Notes under the pieces: model-generated
Database searches by the model: none
What the model saw: only the letters and a program-made list of their open reading frames with translations
What the model was told of the DNA's origin: nothing
Made by a program: the position numbers and the translations under genes
Shown: piece by piece, positions 46,078 to 61,595 of the stretch
How positions within the stretch are numbered: the first letter of the stretch is position 1
Layout of the letters: each line of letters begins with the position of its first letter
Assembly: GCA_026027325.1 (NCBI GenBank)
Contig: JAMSLZ010000006.1
Coordinates: forward strand, 682,001-746,000
Source of the DNA: Actinomucor elegans
Taxonomy: Eukaryota > Mucoromycota > Mucoromycetes > Mucorales > Mucoraceae
Reading direction: 5' to 3'
Length of the DNA stretch: 64,000 bases

Positions 46078-47586
46078 ATTGATGATAAAAGACTATATTT
46101 TTCCCCATTGAAATTTCCACTACAAAAAGTCGGGATTTGTATTCGTGTCCGACACGAGGATCTGATTAGATCTATCAATTGCTCCATATGTATTATGTTA
46201 TGCCAGATCAAAAGCATCAAACATTCTTCATTAGATGAAACAAAGAACGACCATCAAAATAATAGTAAGGCTTCAATAGACAGATGTAAAAAAGAGACAT
46301 TCAATACAACAAGGCAGTTGGGTCAAGTTTGGGTATTAGAAAATGAAGCAATTTATTTAAAGCTTGGACCAATAACCAGATGCAACATTTGACCGGGACT
46401 AACCGAAATCGCTGTAGTTTGCCAATTCGTAGATTTATTGCATGATTTCGATTGAACGCTGTATCTAATTAGTACTTTATGCTCAAAATGAATTCTTGCA
46501 TCTAATAGAACAATTATTAACTAGTACATATTAACACTATGGTCCTTAAGTATGTAGAAAAAAAAAAGATGAGCAGAAAACTTACTGCAGTAGAATGTAC
46601 ATGAACTAATAAATGGAGCTATTACCTAAGAATCATATTACCTCGATTGATCTAAAGTAAAAGGATAAACTGAACATTTACTTAAACTAATTGGTGCACT
46701 AATTGGTTAAACATATTCTTGTTTAACAAATGGGTTAGCCATTCTAAAGAAAAGAATATGAAAAACGCTGAACTAAATGGAATGATATGTTATTATCCAG
46801 TAAAAGGCTTTTTTGGATCAATGTTTCAATAAGCTTTTGTGTATATAGCTGCGGCCCTTGTTGAGTATCCATAATCGAAACTGTTTCTGTGATTATTTAG
46901 ATGGGCACTGCAATATTCCTCCCATGATATTGTATATATTAGCCTTTCCTACTACATGCTATAGTATGGCTACTTACTATAACTTGAAGAGCTTTTTATA
47001 CCACTATGCTACCATGTGTTATATGCAAAAACTTATCTCGTTAGTTAAACCAATCAACCTTACTACTAGGCGTTGATTGGCATATTGGCAGTATATCAGT
47101 AACTCAATAAACCTAAGACATTACTGTCAGTTTTAATTGTAAAAGTTGCTATAGATATTGTGTCTGAATTAATGGCATTTTCTACAGTATTGGCCGTATA
47201 ACTTGCAGCTTTTTGCATACTAGATCATTTTGAGTTTAAGGCTCTTGTAGTAAAATTTGAAGATGGTTTAGAATGCACTAAATCAAATAATTGGTAAAAG
47301 CTTTAAATAGTGCATATAGATGAACTAGTATCTACACGTGGAAGTAATGATAACACGGTGCATTGCCCATGTACTTTGTGATGTTGACTATTTAGGGGCA
47401 GCCATTCACTGTAATGTAAATTCGAGATTCAAAATGATAAATATTCGAACGACATACCCATCAAGAGCCTTTTCTTTACAATGTTTGTTTTGTTTTATTA
47501 AGCTTGCATAGACTCTCTGTAAGCACCATTAAAAAGCCTTCAATTTTATATTCGAATTCCTCTTTCCTTTTACCTCCCACAAGTAT
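46078..47586. other. Intergenic with an inverted repeat pair
   Basis: Divergent promoter region for PTPA and NAA50. It holds two copies of the dispersed repeat in inverted orientation (46373-46402 and 46443-46472). Short open frames near 46072-46392 and 46858-47076 are not supported. Confidence 0.55.
46373..46472. repeat. Inverted pair of the dispersed repeat (MITE-like)
   Basis: Left arm (minus orientation) TAACCAGATGCAACATTTGA..., 40-nt spacer, right arm (plus orientation) TGATTTCGATTGAACGCTGT.... Each arm is a diverged copy of the same 30-bp consensus, so the 100-bp unit resembles a tiny element with terminal inverted repeats. Confidence 0.55.
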
Positions 47587-48232
47587 ATGGTACCGGCAAT
47601 ACCTATCTCTCCACGAATAACCCTTGGTGATATTACCCATGAGTCTTTATCTGACTTGGTTGAACTTCATTCACGCGTTTTTCCAGTGAATTACGGACAA
47701 AAATTTTACAATGAAGTACTGAATGCAGGAGAACTTGCAAAACTGAGTAATAACACATGTTTTCCCACTATACTAAGCTCGATTCTAATCGTCATGTACA
47801 AGTTTATTACAACAATCAATATGCAGGTGCTATCTGTTGTAGAATAGAGCCTTCAAAATATGCCAACTATACAGCCAGGGTATATATGATGACTTTGGGT
47901 GTATTAAAGAATTATAGAAATTTGGGTTTAGGTAAAAAAAAAAAAAAAAAAAAAAGGTTTTGCAGCATTCACCGGCTTACATCTATTTAGGAAGCATATT
48001 GATAAACCATATTATGGAGGTCGCAAAAAAAGCTACAAACCCAATAATCACTTCGTTATATTTGCACGTACAAACCATTAATCAGGAAGCGATTCGATTT
48101 TATATGCGTAATGGATTTCGAATACAAAGTATAGTGCCCAACTACTATAAACTGGTTGAAAATAGAGATGCATACATATTAACAAGACCGGTGTTTAGCG
48201 TTCACGGAAATTCATCAACAAATATCTTATAA
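47587..48232 (+). CDS. NAA50: N-terminal acetyltransferase NAA50-like (GNAT)
   Basis: Transfers acetyl groups from acetyl-CoA to protein N-termini, usually with the NatA complex on ribosomes. Exons 47587-47746, 47803-47931, 47991-48232; 531 nt = 176 residues. It reads [20 protein letters not shown] with [20 protein letters not shown], then [32 protein letters not shown] (acetyl-CoA loop RNLGLG), [20 protein letters not shown] and [20 protein letters not shown]. These are the San/NAA50 signatures, including FPVNY and the NYY near the end. The first intron must run to the second AG (47802), with TCTAATC as a likely branch; a nearer AG would break the frame. The second intron starts with GTA and a run of about 21 A. 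Confidence 0.93.
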
Positions 48233-50101
48233 GCCCTTTCACTTGTTACCAACAGCTAAATACTTAATAAACTTCCATTTATCCTATGATGCTGGTATTA
48301 AAATGCATCCAACCACGCCACCTTGATAATAGCTGTGGTGATGCGTTTTAAATAATAGCGAATCATAGACTAGAATCTAAGATTCGGAAATTCTCTTAGG
48401 TTAATACTTGTGCAGCATTACATTTCGGAGTTTGAATCGATCATTTAGGCATTTGGTAGGGCTCAATATGATGAGTTCTTCGTTGTTGGGTATATCCATA
48501 TTTGATTTCAAAATTTTAATACAACCAGTGTATAGGGTGTGGTGAGAGTTCGGTTATTCAATTCGAAAGAAATTTTAAGAGAAAGAAAAAGGTCAGTCAT
48601 GAATTAAGAGGCTCAATATATATTATCCTTTTTAGCAATGGATATTATAATAACATTAGTAGCACCCTCATAATTGACCGTATACTCGTTTGTAAGCACA
48701 ATCTGCCAGTAGTTTTTTTTTTCAGTTTTAGGTCAAAAGGCGGAAAACTAATCATTTAATAAGGTTAGCAACTTGAAAAGAATGTACAAGATATCGTTTA
48801 ATTTAACAACAGGATCTGAGTAGATACTGAGCTTTTGTCGGATACAGCGACTCGTTTTGATTCCAAGCATTGATCAGAGTACTATGCCAAATTTCAAAGT
48901 AGAAATCAAATTCTATCACCAAAGGTTGGAAATATGACACAACAAGTAACAGAAAAGTGCTAGAACTTTAGTAGTCCAATAAAAGTTAAAGATGATTAAA
49001 TTCTCTTTCGATTGATATGCACTTAACAGATAATAATAATAATTTTGATCTAGAGTTCAAAAAAGAAAATAGATATATATAAAATCTGATAATAAAGCTT
49101 ATAGAAGACTATTTTGCGTATCGAACGATATAAATGCCATTTTGTTTCCGTATAAAATATTAGAATTATATGCAATTTTTTTATGCGAACAAAATGATAG
49201 AAAGTGTATATATTATAGTAATTTGAAATATGACATTCGAAATTACTACATATCGAAAATGAAATTTTTATCTTCAAAAAGTTCAATCAAAAATCGTTCC
49301 TGTGGAGAAACAGCCTTATAGTTGAAGTCGAAAGAAAACTTAGAAGTGATTCTGAATCAAACATGGAAATGTTACAAAACTAGCGAGGCAAAAACAAGAT
49401 AGGGATTTATTCTACTACTGCTCTTATTGGCTAATACATACCAGTGTTGCAATGCATTATCTCATGTCGTCCTTGACAAAAACTCTCAAATCAAATATTT
49501 GAGCCTATATATTAAACATTGATGTACTAGAATTTTGATACCTGGGATACAAGTAGAATGGACTACATTTATTTCGATTACTACATTCATCTGGTGATAC
49601 GCACTGGGAATAAGGTGCTAAGGTTTTCTGATACATTGATCAAAAGATCATGATAAAGCGTCGATGGCTTTTGTAAAATTATTTATATATTTAGAAAAGT
49701 TTTTTTACCATATGAAGTTGATGTCGCCCAGTGCGAATGTCGAGCGTGTGGAAATAAAAGATAACATCGGTAGGATGGAAACGTTTGCGATGAGCAGAAG
49801 TAGCTAAGTGTGTATCGCAATAAAGGAAGGCTTGGCCGTAAATTGTTGGTAGAATTTGTTTCGGACAAAATCAGTGGACACACCCACTACCATTGTAATG
49901 CGTTTTGTTGTTTAACGGGATCAAGAAGACCCACATCACCTTGTTGGTGAAGTTTGAAGAAACTTCAGGATCTCGAAAAGCACTCTTTTTTTCGATTTTC
50001 AAATCTCCACGCGCCAATCAAAATTGCTGAAGGCAATATGCTTATTTGTAATAGAAAAGGTCCTAAAGCCTACAACGTTTAAATCTCGGTTCCCACAGGA
50101 A
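48233..50101. other. Intergenic, no gene seen
   Basis: 1.9 kb with no supported gene. Open frames at 49050-49286 (-) and 49683-49883 (-) resemble nothing known. The stretch 49910-50060 has the more even base content of a 5' region for the next gene. Confidence 0.5.
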
Positions 50102-51230
50102 ATGCACGATCAAACAGAGATTCAGCAGTTTGAATTGCTTTGGTTGCAAGCTATTCCGTCAATTTCTATTATATATTACCACAAGTACCTTAGCAAAACG
50201 CATGTACTGCATTGTCCCGATGATCCTTGCCATGGTGGTCGGGTAACTCCTCGAGGCATTAGTAGAGAAATTTACAAGATTCTTCAAAATGTAAGTATAT
50301 ACACAAACAATCGTCATTGCTTCTCACAACTTTATTGTTTTGCTAGACGGAGAAACGTATAGCAATATACTTTTTAGAGCCTTGTTCTGAAGTTCGACGC
50401 AAGGATATCTTCAAGCTCATGCTTAAGCTCATGCCAGATCTCTCAGCATATTGTTTGGCAATCCCAAATGCAGCACTACAGTCCAACCTGTTATTAGGTT
50501 GGTCGGCGGGATTGGATAATCAGGAGTGGAAAAGTCATTGTACAATACATCGTACTCCAGAAGCATTCCTCGAAGTTTTTTTGCCGCCTACAAAAAAGTC
50601 GGGGCAGTCAAATTGGCTTGGATTCTCTCGGCCATTTGTGATATCAGATGAATTATTCCAAAAACAGGCACGTTATCCCTGTGAATCGATGAGAATCATG
50701 GAATCTGACATTCTTTTATAGGCTTTGGTTGTTGACTTGAGAGATAATAAGATGGCTTTCTTTGATACAGAACAAGGAATTGTTTTTACTGAAGCTACTA
50801 AAAATTCAATTCACGGTTGGATAGATGCTTCAACAGGTCAAGCGAGGTAGAGTGACAAATATATGCATTGATTGAGCAAGGGCTGATTATGTTTTATGCA
50901 GAACCCTTATTTTTCTTATTGATGAAAGGACGTTATATCGCGATATTGTATATAATGCGCCCCAGGAAAGGTGTGTTTTTGCTTATTTTGCATTGCAGCC
51001 ATTGTTTTGTTGATATATCGCTTGTAAATTATAGGAGAGACCAGATATTAAAAAAGCTTAGAGCTACGACGTATGAATCTATTCAAGAATCCAGCAAAGA
51101 TATACCTACCTATAGCTATATTATAGATTACTTTCATATTGATCATTTCAATTTGGTCAACTGCCTAGCACAGTATGTTCCTGCTTGTTTAAGTCAACCA
51201 TATCAATGTATATTAACAGAGATTGCTTAG
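50102..51230 (+). CDS. Unrecognised five-exon gene
   Basis: I do not recognise the family. Exons 50102-50290, 50347-50667, 50722-50846, 50902-50970, 51035-51230 join in one frame (900 nt, 299 residues). Features: HCPDDPCHGGRVTPRGISRE (about 35-60) with Cys and His residues that could bind metal; FLEPCSEVRRKDIFKLMLKL; SNWLGFSRPFVISDELFQKQ; ALVVDLRDNKMAFFDTEQGI; SYIIDYFHIDHFNLVNCLAQ. The intron after exon 2 would be GC-AG (AG|GCACGT); a GT donor after RPF is an alternative that removes eight residues. No signal peptide or membrane segment stands out. It may be the front part of the SWIM locus just downstream, which has the same orientation and is less than 100 bp away, but no splice joining the two keeps the frame. 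Confidence 0.5.
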
Positions 51231-51327
51231 AATACAGCATAGACATGCTCTTTGTATTTCTCAGTCAATATTCCTTGGATGGTCTAATGATAACTGTGTC
51301 GACCTTAACTATGACTATTTCGCAAAT

Positions 51328-53311
51328 ATGAAATGCCTATACCTAAATTGCAAAGGGACACTTCAACAGTCAAAATGGATGTCACTATAGTATGTATTAA
51401 TACTAAACATTCTGTGATTTGTGTAGGCAACTAAACTTCAACCATAGTCAAACATATATCAAAGAACAAACAGAAGCTGCAAAGGTTGATAAACTTGACT
51501 ACATAATCCCAGATGATATGTGAGTTACGATCAAGAAAGCGTGTTTTATTGTTTGCTCATGTGTCTATCTAATCAATAGAGGTATCATAAGTTTTACTGA
51601 ACAATACAGAATACCTTTATTATCCACTTCCAATACAGGAAATCTAACCAAAGAAGAACTTTTCTATCCGTCAGTCCGTCATCGTGTATCTGCCAAAGTA
51701 AGTTTTGTTGCAAGCTGACCACTATCGGTGGCTACTAATGATATAGCCAAGTCTTTAGCTATATTTGATACTTGGGCAAATAATGTTATGAAAATGGCAA
51801 GGAAATCACCCCCTACTACAAATTTTAACGAATCTTCACAATCTTCCAAAATCGAGCATCAAGAAAAATCTATCAGTATACCACCCATTGATACCGTCAT
51901 CAGCCCTATGGAAAGAGTTATCACGTCACTTACATTGGAATCTATTGAAAGGTACATTCATAACAAAGGTTTTATGGATAGAGCACAATCCATGTTGACA
52001 GGTGTGCAAGCTCCATATATTTTCATTGGCGAATTTGAGGAATCTATTGAGCTCTCAGGCAAAGTAACGAGCCCCAGTGCCAACACTTGCGAAGTTAAGG
52101 TTTCGATGAACAGGAATCAAGATGGACAGTATGAGCTAGTTGAAGGTTACTGCCCTTGCCTTTTGGGAAAGACGCGAGGAAAATGTAAGCACTGTGGAGC
52201 TCTTTTGCTCTATATACTGTCAAATCCTACCAGCATCAAAATGAAAACTAGTGCAGTGTTTCAAACAAAGCCTACCTTCTTGGGAACTTCCAGTACTCAG
52301 AATACAAGTGATTACAGCTCACAAAGTGGTCAATTTTCTTCTTCAAAGAAACGGTCTTATGACGAAGATAGTTCGTCTGATAATAGTAGCAAAAAAAGAG
52401 CTTCACACAACCAACAAGATTCTGTTGAACCAGTAAGTAATCGGGGGGGGGGGTTAGTTTGGTAAACAACATATCAGCCAACTTGTTATTGTTAGCTATA
52501 TGCATCAACATCAGCCAATGATCCAGATGTGTCATCATCAATAGATACAGTAGCCAATGATTCAAATGCGTCATCAGCAGCAGACACAGTGGCCATTGAT
52601 CCAGATGCACCATCATCAGCAGACACAGTAGCTTATAATCCAGATGCACCATCATCAGCAGATACGGAAGCATACGATTCAAATGTCTCATCAGCAGCAG
52701 ACACAGAAGCATACGATCCAGATGTCCCATCATCAGCTGTAGTGTATGATACAAACTCCTTGTCATCCATACCACCAATGGCCACTGTAGAAGAGGTAAC
52801 GTACGATAAAATTAAAGTTATTAGTATGTACTCAAGTAGTCAATAGCTTCGTCGATATGGATATTCTATGCGGACTTGTTCGACGCCGTCTCCACCTCAA
52901 GTTCCTGTAGATATCGTGTCACCCTCGACTGTAGCTTCCTTTCGAACCCTAAGCAAAAGTCAATCCTCTCAGTCTCAAAGTAGTCACCTTATTAGCCTGC
53001 CATCGCTTCCTAGCAGCTTATCGAGTAACCGAAGCGTGCGAACCTCTTTAAATATCGTTGTAACAAGCACATTACATGAAGAGGAGGAAGAAGAGGTTTG
53101 TATTTTATTGATTCAATCGTTCTCGATTGTTGCTAATGTTTCTTTGGCTCAGGTACAACGTCAAAAAAATAACGATAATGACAGTAGCTTCCAAGAGGGC
53201 TCGCAATCATCAAGCCACGAACATGTGCAAGGAGCAACTCCAGAGAATCCAACAAATACTTTAAAAAAAGAGGATACTACAGACGAGGAATTGCATGATA
53301 CTGTATTATAA
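51328..53311 (+). CDS. SWIM zinc-finger protein with repetitive Ser/Asp tail, model incomplete
   Basis: Supported exons: 51328-51380, 51427-51519, 51580-51697, 51747-52432, 52496-52795, 52847-53095, 53153-53311. The last four join in frame and contain the SWIM domain near KVSMNRNQDGQYELVEGYCP through CLLGKTRGKCKHCGALLLYI (CPC...CKHC arrangement). They are followed by Ser/Lys-rich KKRSYDEDSSSDNSSKKRAS, a repeat of about 13-14 residues (SSADTVAYNPDAP-like, five to six copies) and a Ser/Gln/Glu-rich end. The first three exons (MKCLYLNCKGTLQQ..., LNFNHSQTYIKEQTEAAKV...) join in frame, but exon 3 to exon 4 does not: exon 3 ends in phase 0 while exon 4 needs phase 1. Either a tiny exon is missed or the locus is broken. 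Known: SWIM domains bind DNA or protein and occur in MULE-type transposases and chromatin factors. Function unknown. Confidence 0.55.
52505..52745 (+). repeat. Coding minisatellite in the SWIM gene
   Basis: About six imperfect units of 39-42 bp encode variants of SSADTVAYDPDAP. Lengths are multiples of three, so unit gain or loss would not shift the frame. Confidence 0.75.
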
Positions 53312-53487
53312 TAAACTGATAGATGATATTGAAATCAAATATCTATCTTTTTAAAGCGATACTCTATTAAAACAGAAACATGATCTTTTTTTTTTATTCT
53401 AATATAAGTACTACTATCAAAAAGATAGCGAATTACGGAAATGGTGTATATAAAAAAGTGTATAATATAGAAGAGGAAATGCTTGTT

Positions 53488-56897
<3,410 letters not shown>

Positions 56898-58803
56898 ATT
56901 TTGTATAACTAAAAGACTCTTTAGCACGAGGTTAAAATAGGAGGTTGAAGGTGGCTTTTACCTTTTTTTTCGTTCTATTTCTTTTGAACAAAAGCCAAAG
57001 TGAAAGAAGTAAAGTCTAACAGGAAGGCAAAGGTTTAAAGAAAGAGAAGATAACAAGCACAATAAAAAAATAAAAAAAAGAAACAAAACCTGCTTACGGT
57101 TTAATATGAATTGGATGCAAGTTTTAAAGGGCGAATGAATTGGTATTGTACAGTGCTTACCGTATTAATCTGCGTGGCTCTTCCCAGATCACCGTGCGGG
57201 TTTTCAATCAAACTAGATGCAGATTTGCACTACAATGAAAGTGAACCTTGGTTGCAAAAAGGTGCAGATAGTATGTTATAGTTTACTGTTAATTATTAGC
57301 GATATTTATTTATTTATTGTACTGTAGTTAAATAAGAGCTCCCAATAGATATAATAGTAGTAATTCTGAGTATGAACTATTTATTAGATGCAAAATTTAA
57401 CCATTAGTCGAGGGTCCTATTGATCATTAGCCCAAAAATATATAAAAGCATGTCTTTTACAGCTAATCGCTAAAATGAAACATGTATATTGAATTCTAGT
57501 AAAATGGTGGTTTTAATAGATGCAATGTTTTAGTTTGAACATGTACTAGTTATCAGGTACGGCATTAAAATAGAATCGGGAGGATAATGTCAAAATGTTA
57601 AAAAATGGCTCGATTTCAGAAACTTTCCCAGTGTACTCCCTTAGGCTAAAGTTTCTTTTTGTTTTCTGGGGAATGAAGGCAGTATTTACAAAAAAAAAAT
57701 CTATTAATACCGTAAGTACATTGTATATCATGGTATAAAAATATATATTTATTGTATTTTTAACTAATAAACACTAGAGTTGTGGATGCATACATAATAA
57801 ACTCTAAAGATTGAAGTAAACACAATATGCTCTCTACATCATTGAACACGCTATATAATTTTACATGAACTCTTTAATATGCTTTTTGTGCATCTTAACA
57901 TTTGTATCATTGCAAAGTCCATTTATTAAAGGACATCGGGAAATCGTATTTGGGCTCCAAATTGGCCCAACAAGAAAAGTGAAAAGATAGAAAACTATCC
58001 ATTACCGCAACCAATGGAAGCGATCGAAACAAAGTAACGTTCATGATAGTGATTGGCTGATGTTACTCAATTACTACTTTTTTTTTTTTTTTTTTTTTTG
58101 CCTGAAAACCATCATATTTCTCTATGTCCTTTAAATCGACTTTACAATAATACAAGAATTCAGGTACTAAAATTATTTTTAGCAAAGTTTGTATAATATT
58201 GAATCGTTACATTAAATGATGTATATAACATCTTTTGTTCATTTTTAGTTCATGAAATTTCTATGATAAAAAGCCTATCTTTTTCGATTTTTTTCAACAC
58301 AACTATAACGCGTGTATTTTTAAGGTAGAAACTATAATGAAAAATGCATTTGAATACTCCAAAATATTATATCATTATGTTATTAATAGCATATGCCTTG
58401 AAAATACTGTCTACGTACTCTGCAATATGTATTCGCAACGCTTAGTCTAAAGATATTTCTTTTAAAACCATGCGCATTCTTAATGTCTTGATATTACTCG
58501 CCTAATTCTAATTTAATGTCGCATAGTTTCATATACCTGAAAAATGGCAATTTTTTTTTTTTTTTTGTAAATTTAAGTTGAAAAATGGCAATGGTTTTCA
58601 ACTGACCAATAACAGCTACGATTTGCCACAAGAAGCATAATAAAAGTCCGGACCGGAGAAAGAGTAACTTCGAGGTTGAGGTTGGAATCCAGCCGCTTCC
58701 ATCCAACCCAATCATTGCCGCAGTCGACGCGCTTGCGTTAATGAGTGTGGCAAGCCCTAATTGATATCCTTCCTTCTTTTTGCGTAGGATCACTTATTGA
58801 ACA
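56898..58803. other. Intergenic, no gene seen
   Basis: 1.9 kb between divergent PMR1 and eS27 genes. Holds a minus-strand copy of the dispersed repeat (57381-57410), a further diverged one near 57545-57590, and a T tract near 58079-58099. The eS27 promoter must lie in the right part. Confidence 0.55.
57381..57410 (-). repeat. Dispersed 30-bp repeat, copy 9
   Basis: Minus-strand copy; reverse complement reads GACTAATGGTTAAATTTTGC then ATCTAATAA, with the GCATCTAAT end kept. Confidence 0.5.
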
Positions 58804-59337
58804 ATGACTGTAAGTATCACTATCAGAAAGATAGATAGATGGATGCTTAATTATGATGGAAAAAATGGATGAATAAATGGGGGCATTTTTATTCACGAAA
58901 TATATTGGATGGGTGGCGAAAAAAAAAAAAGAGCAAGGAACCAATTCAATGGCTAATGTATTTTTGTTTTAATAGTTGGCTATTGATCTTTTGAACCCCT
59001 CTGTCGAACATGAGAAGCGTTCTCATAAGCTTAAGCGTTTGGTGCAATCTCCTAACTCTTACTTCATGGATGTCAAGTGTCCCGGTAATTAGAAAAATCA
59101 GCCTATTGAAAGACTCTATACTAATGATATATACTATAGGTTGTTTGAACATCAGCACTGTCTTCAGCCACGCTCAGACTGTTGTTTTGTGTTCCTCTTG
59201 CGGTACCGTCCTCTGTCAACCTACTGGTGGTCGTGCCCGTTTGACTGAAGGTAAGCATTTTTTTTGAGGTACTAAACAGAGCGAGTTTGTTAACCATAAC
59301 TTGTATAGGCTGTTCTTTCCGTAGAAAGGCCAACTAG
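58804..59337 (+). CDS. RPS27: 40S ribosomal protein eS27
   Basis: Small-subunit ribosomal protein with a zinc ribbon. Exons 58804-58809, 58976-59084, 59140-59250, 59309-59337; 255 nt = 84 residues. It reads [57 protein letters not shown] and [20 protein letters not shown] ending RKAN. The four Cys (CPGC, CSSC) form the zinc site. The first coding exon is six bases (ATG ACT), and the 166-nt intron after it is the longest in the window; a long first intron is common in ribosomal protein genes. Codon use is strongly biased, as expected for high expression. Confidence 0.97.
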
Positions 59338-59568
59338 ATTCATTCCACTTGACACAGCAACTAAAATAAAAACGCGTTGATACAATGTACAACTGTCAAA
59401 GGTTATTTAAATATGTTTTACTTTTTCACTGTATGTTCTCGGTGTAAAAGCGGAACTGTCAAATATATCGCGTATGGAATATAAGTTAGAGACGATTTTT
59501 TTATTTTAATATATATATATATATATGTTTGAAATTGAAAGGATCTTTGGGCTACGATTGTCTATTAG
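59338..59568. other. Short convergent spacer
   Basis: Space between the eS27 stop and the CNNM-like stop on the other strand, with an (AT)n run near 59508-59526. Confidence 0.5.
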
Positions 59569-61261
59569 TTAAATAGCTCCATAGGTCGTCTTTTCTGCGG
59601 TTTTCAGATGGTTTTCTTTCTTTCTCGAGTCTTTCAAATAAGTGTTTCGCTTGCTCATCATTTGTCGACGAACAACGCGTATCTTGTTACGCACTATAAT
59701 CACCGTTAGTCATCTATGAGTATATTTGAATATCATGATACTTTACCGTCAACATACACGTCAGTTTCATCAATGATTTCCTAATAATAAAAAATAGAGC
59801 TCAGTGCAAAACAGTTGGACGGATTAGGTAATTCACTTACTTCTCCAATCAGCTCTTCAATCACATCCTCAAGCGTAATCACGCCCAATGCACCACTTGT
59901 ACCTCCCGGATCGCTCGAGACAATCGCCATATGGCCTTTTATAGTTAATGCATAAGTATGATATTGATGGCTAAATAAAGATAGAATGTACTTTACTTTT
60001 ACCCTCCTGAAAGAAATTGAGAATATCTAGGCAACTGGTATCTGGGCCAGTTTCGGGCAATGTGCTCAAGGGCAGCTGTTTCATTGGTAGTGCATCTTCA
60101 GGATCATAAGTAATTAATCGCTTTGTTAATAGCATGCCAATGAAATTTGTCTTGTCTTCCGGCGTATGCACAGGTATACGTGAATAACCAGCTGTCAAGA
60201 TCTGTATCATGTTAGCGTTGGTACCTATTGAGATTCTCTTTTTAACTCACTCGATCCACAAGCTCTTCATTCATGATATCCTCAGTGGAAAGAGTAAACA
60301 CATCATCCATGGGTGTCATGATAAATGAAACAGGCTTTGATTTCAAGTCGAGCACAGCACCAATGATAGTAACTTCATCTTGAGTTAGAGCATCAACGTC
60401 TGAGGGATGAACTGCTTGATGCAATGATACAAGTGTTTTCAAACCAGCTTTTTTATATACTGTTCCATGAGATGCACCAAGAAAGAAGTCTAATAGTAAT
60501 GCAGTAGGATAGGCGATAGGGTACATAATGTACATTAATATCAGTACTATCCTATAAAGATAAAGGCATTAGTTTACACACATTTCTTTCTAGCTCTGGC
60601 TAATTTTTGTACCATGAAGTTTTGGCGCCAATGGCTAGCCCATGTCGCACACAAATAGCTACTCAAAGAGTCAGTCAAACATTAAAGGAATAACTTTCAA
60701 AACTTCCTTACACTGAGGTATCACTCTACAAAGGATAATGAATTAATGATTTAATAATATGTAGGGTCTATCAAGGGTCTTACTCTCCAAATATAACGAT
60801 CAAGGCAGTAGAAATAACTACGGCTTGCCATCCTCCGCCTGATACTTCATGAAGGATGATAGGCAAAGTCTCGTTCACAATCACATTGGATAACAGTAAG
60901 GTCACTAACACCCAATGTTTTCCTCGCTCCAAAAGCGATAGCACTGTTTTCGCATTCTTTCTTTCTGAAGGTGTTCCAGATTCAATAAGCACGTGGAGAT
61001 TCGTTTTATCGAGTCCCATAAGGCCGATAGTAAGACCTGAAGTTCCTGTTATTGGACTGTACTAGAATCGTCCATCAGTTACGTACCTGCAAATACTCCG
61101 CCTAATAGCACTAGAAATGCGATACTCAGTAGCTTTTCATAAAAAATTACGGGCGATTCATAGTTGATAGGAGAATCAACATGTTCTTGTACTGCTAAAG
61201 GCTGTCCTAGTATACTCTTCAATAAAATAGACAATGAAAATAGCGTTATTCTTCTCTGCAT
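59569..61261 (-). CDS. CNNM/Mam3-like membrane protein (DUF21 plus CBS pair)
   Basis: Exons (transcript order): 61087-61261, 60784-61036, 60712-60725, 60613-60658, 60251-60551, 59997-60201, 59841-59935, 59747-59780, 59569-59693; 1248 nt = 415 residues. A possible signal sequence ([19 protein letters not shown]) is followed by the DUF21 domain (about 40-220): [81 protein letters not shown] pair follows (about 265-380): [64 protein letters not shown]. Known: CNNM and yeast Mam3 act in Mg2+/Mn2+ homeostasis at the vacuole or plasma membrane. No C-terminal cyclic-nucleotide-binding-like domain, as in fungal members. One exon has 14 nt (A GTG ATA CCT CAG T), encoding VIPQ of the conserved GEVIPQS box. 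Confidence 0.95.
60712..60725 (-). other. 14-nt internal exon of the CNNM-like gene
   Basis: Acceptor TTTGTAG and donor GTAAGG flank it. It encodes the middle of GEVIPQS, the most conserved loop of the DUF21 domain; leaving it out shifts the frame. Confidence 0.88.
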
Positions 61262-61595
61262 AGATTTGATTTATTTACTTTTTTTTTTTAAGTAAATATG
61301 AAAGGGGAGAAAATTGAGTAAGAAGTGTAAAACGCGAAAAAAGAAAGTTTTTATATGAAATATCCGCCTACAAAAGGAATAAGAGGGGGTGAATACGGAG
61401 AAGGATCAGCGCAAAAAGAGATTGTTGAATTGCCGCATTTTCAAGTTAGGAGCACAAACAGTTTTACTCTAAAAAAACGAGCCTATTCGGTACAAAGTAC
61501 TGCCTATAAACCGGAAAACAGATAATCCTGCCACGCTCCATAGAATAAAGCTCAAATATGAATTCGTTTTATCATCAAAGCTGCCTATAATCAAC
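61262..61595. other. Short spacer between two minus-strand genes
   Basis: CNNM-like promoter and chitin synthase 3' region; nothing further recognised. Confidence 0.5.

Noticed and set aside
52272..52778. 168-codon minus-strand frame opposite the SWIM gene tail
   Set aside because: It is the complement of the Ser/Asp repeat array, low in complexity and without a promoter or splice context of its own.
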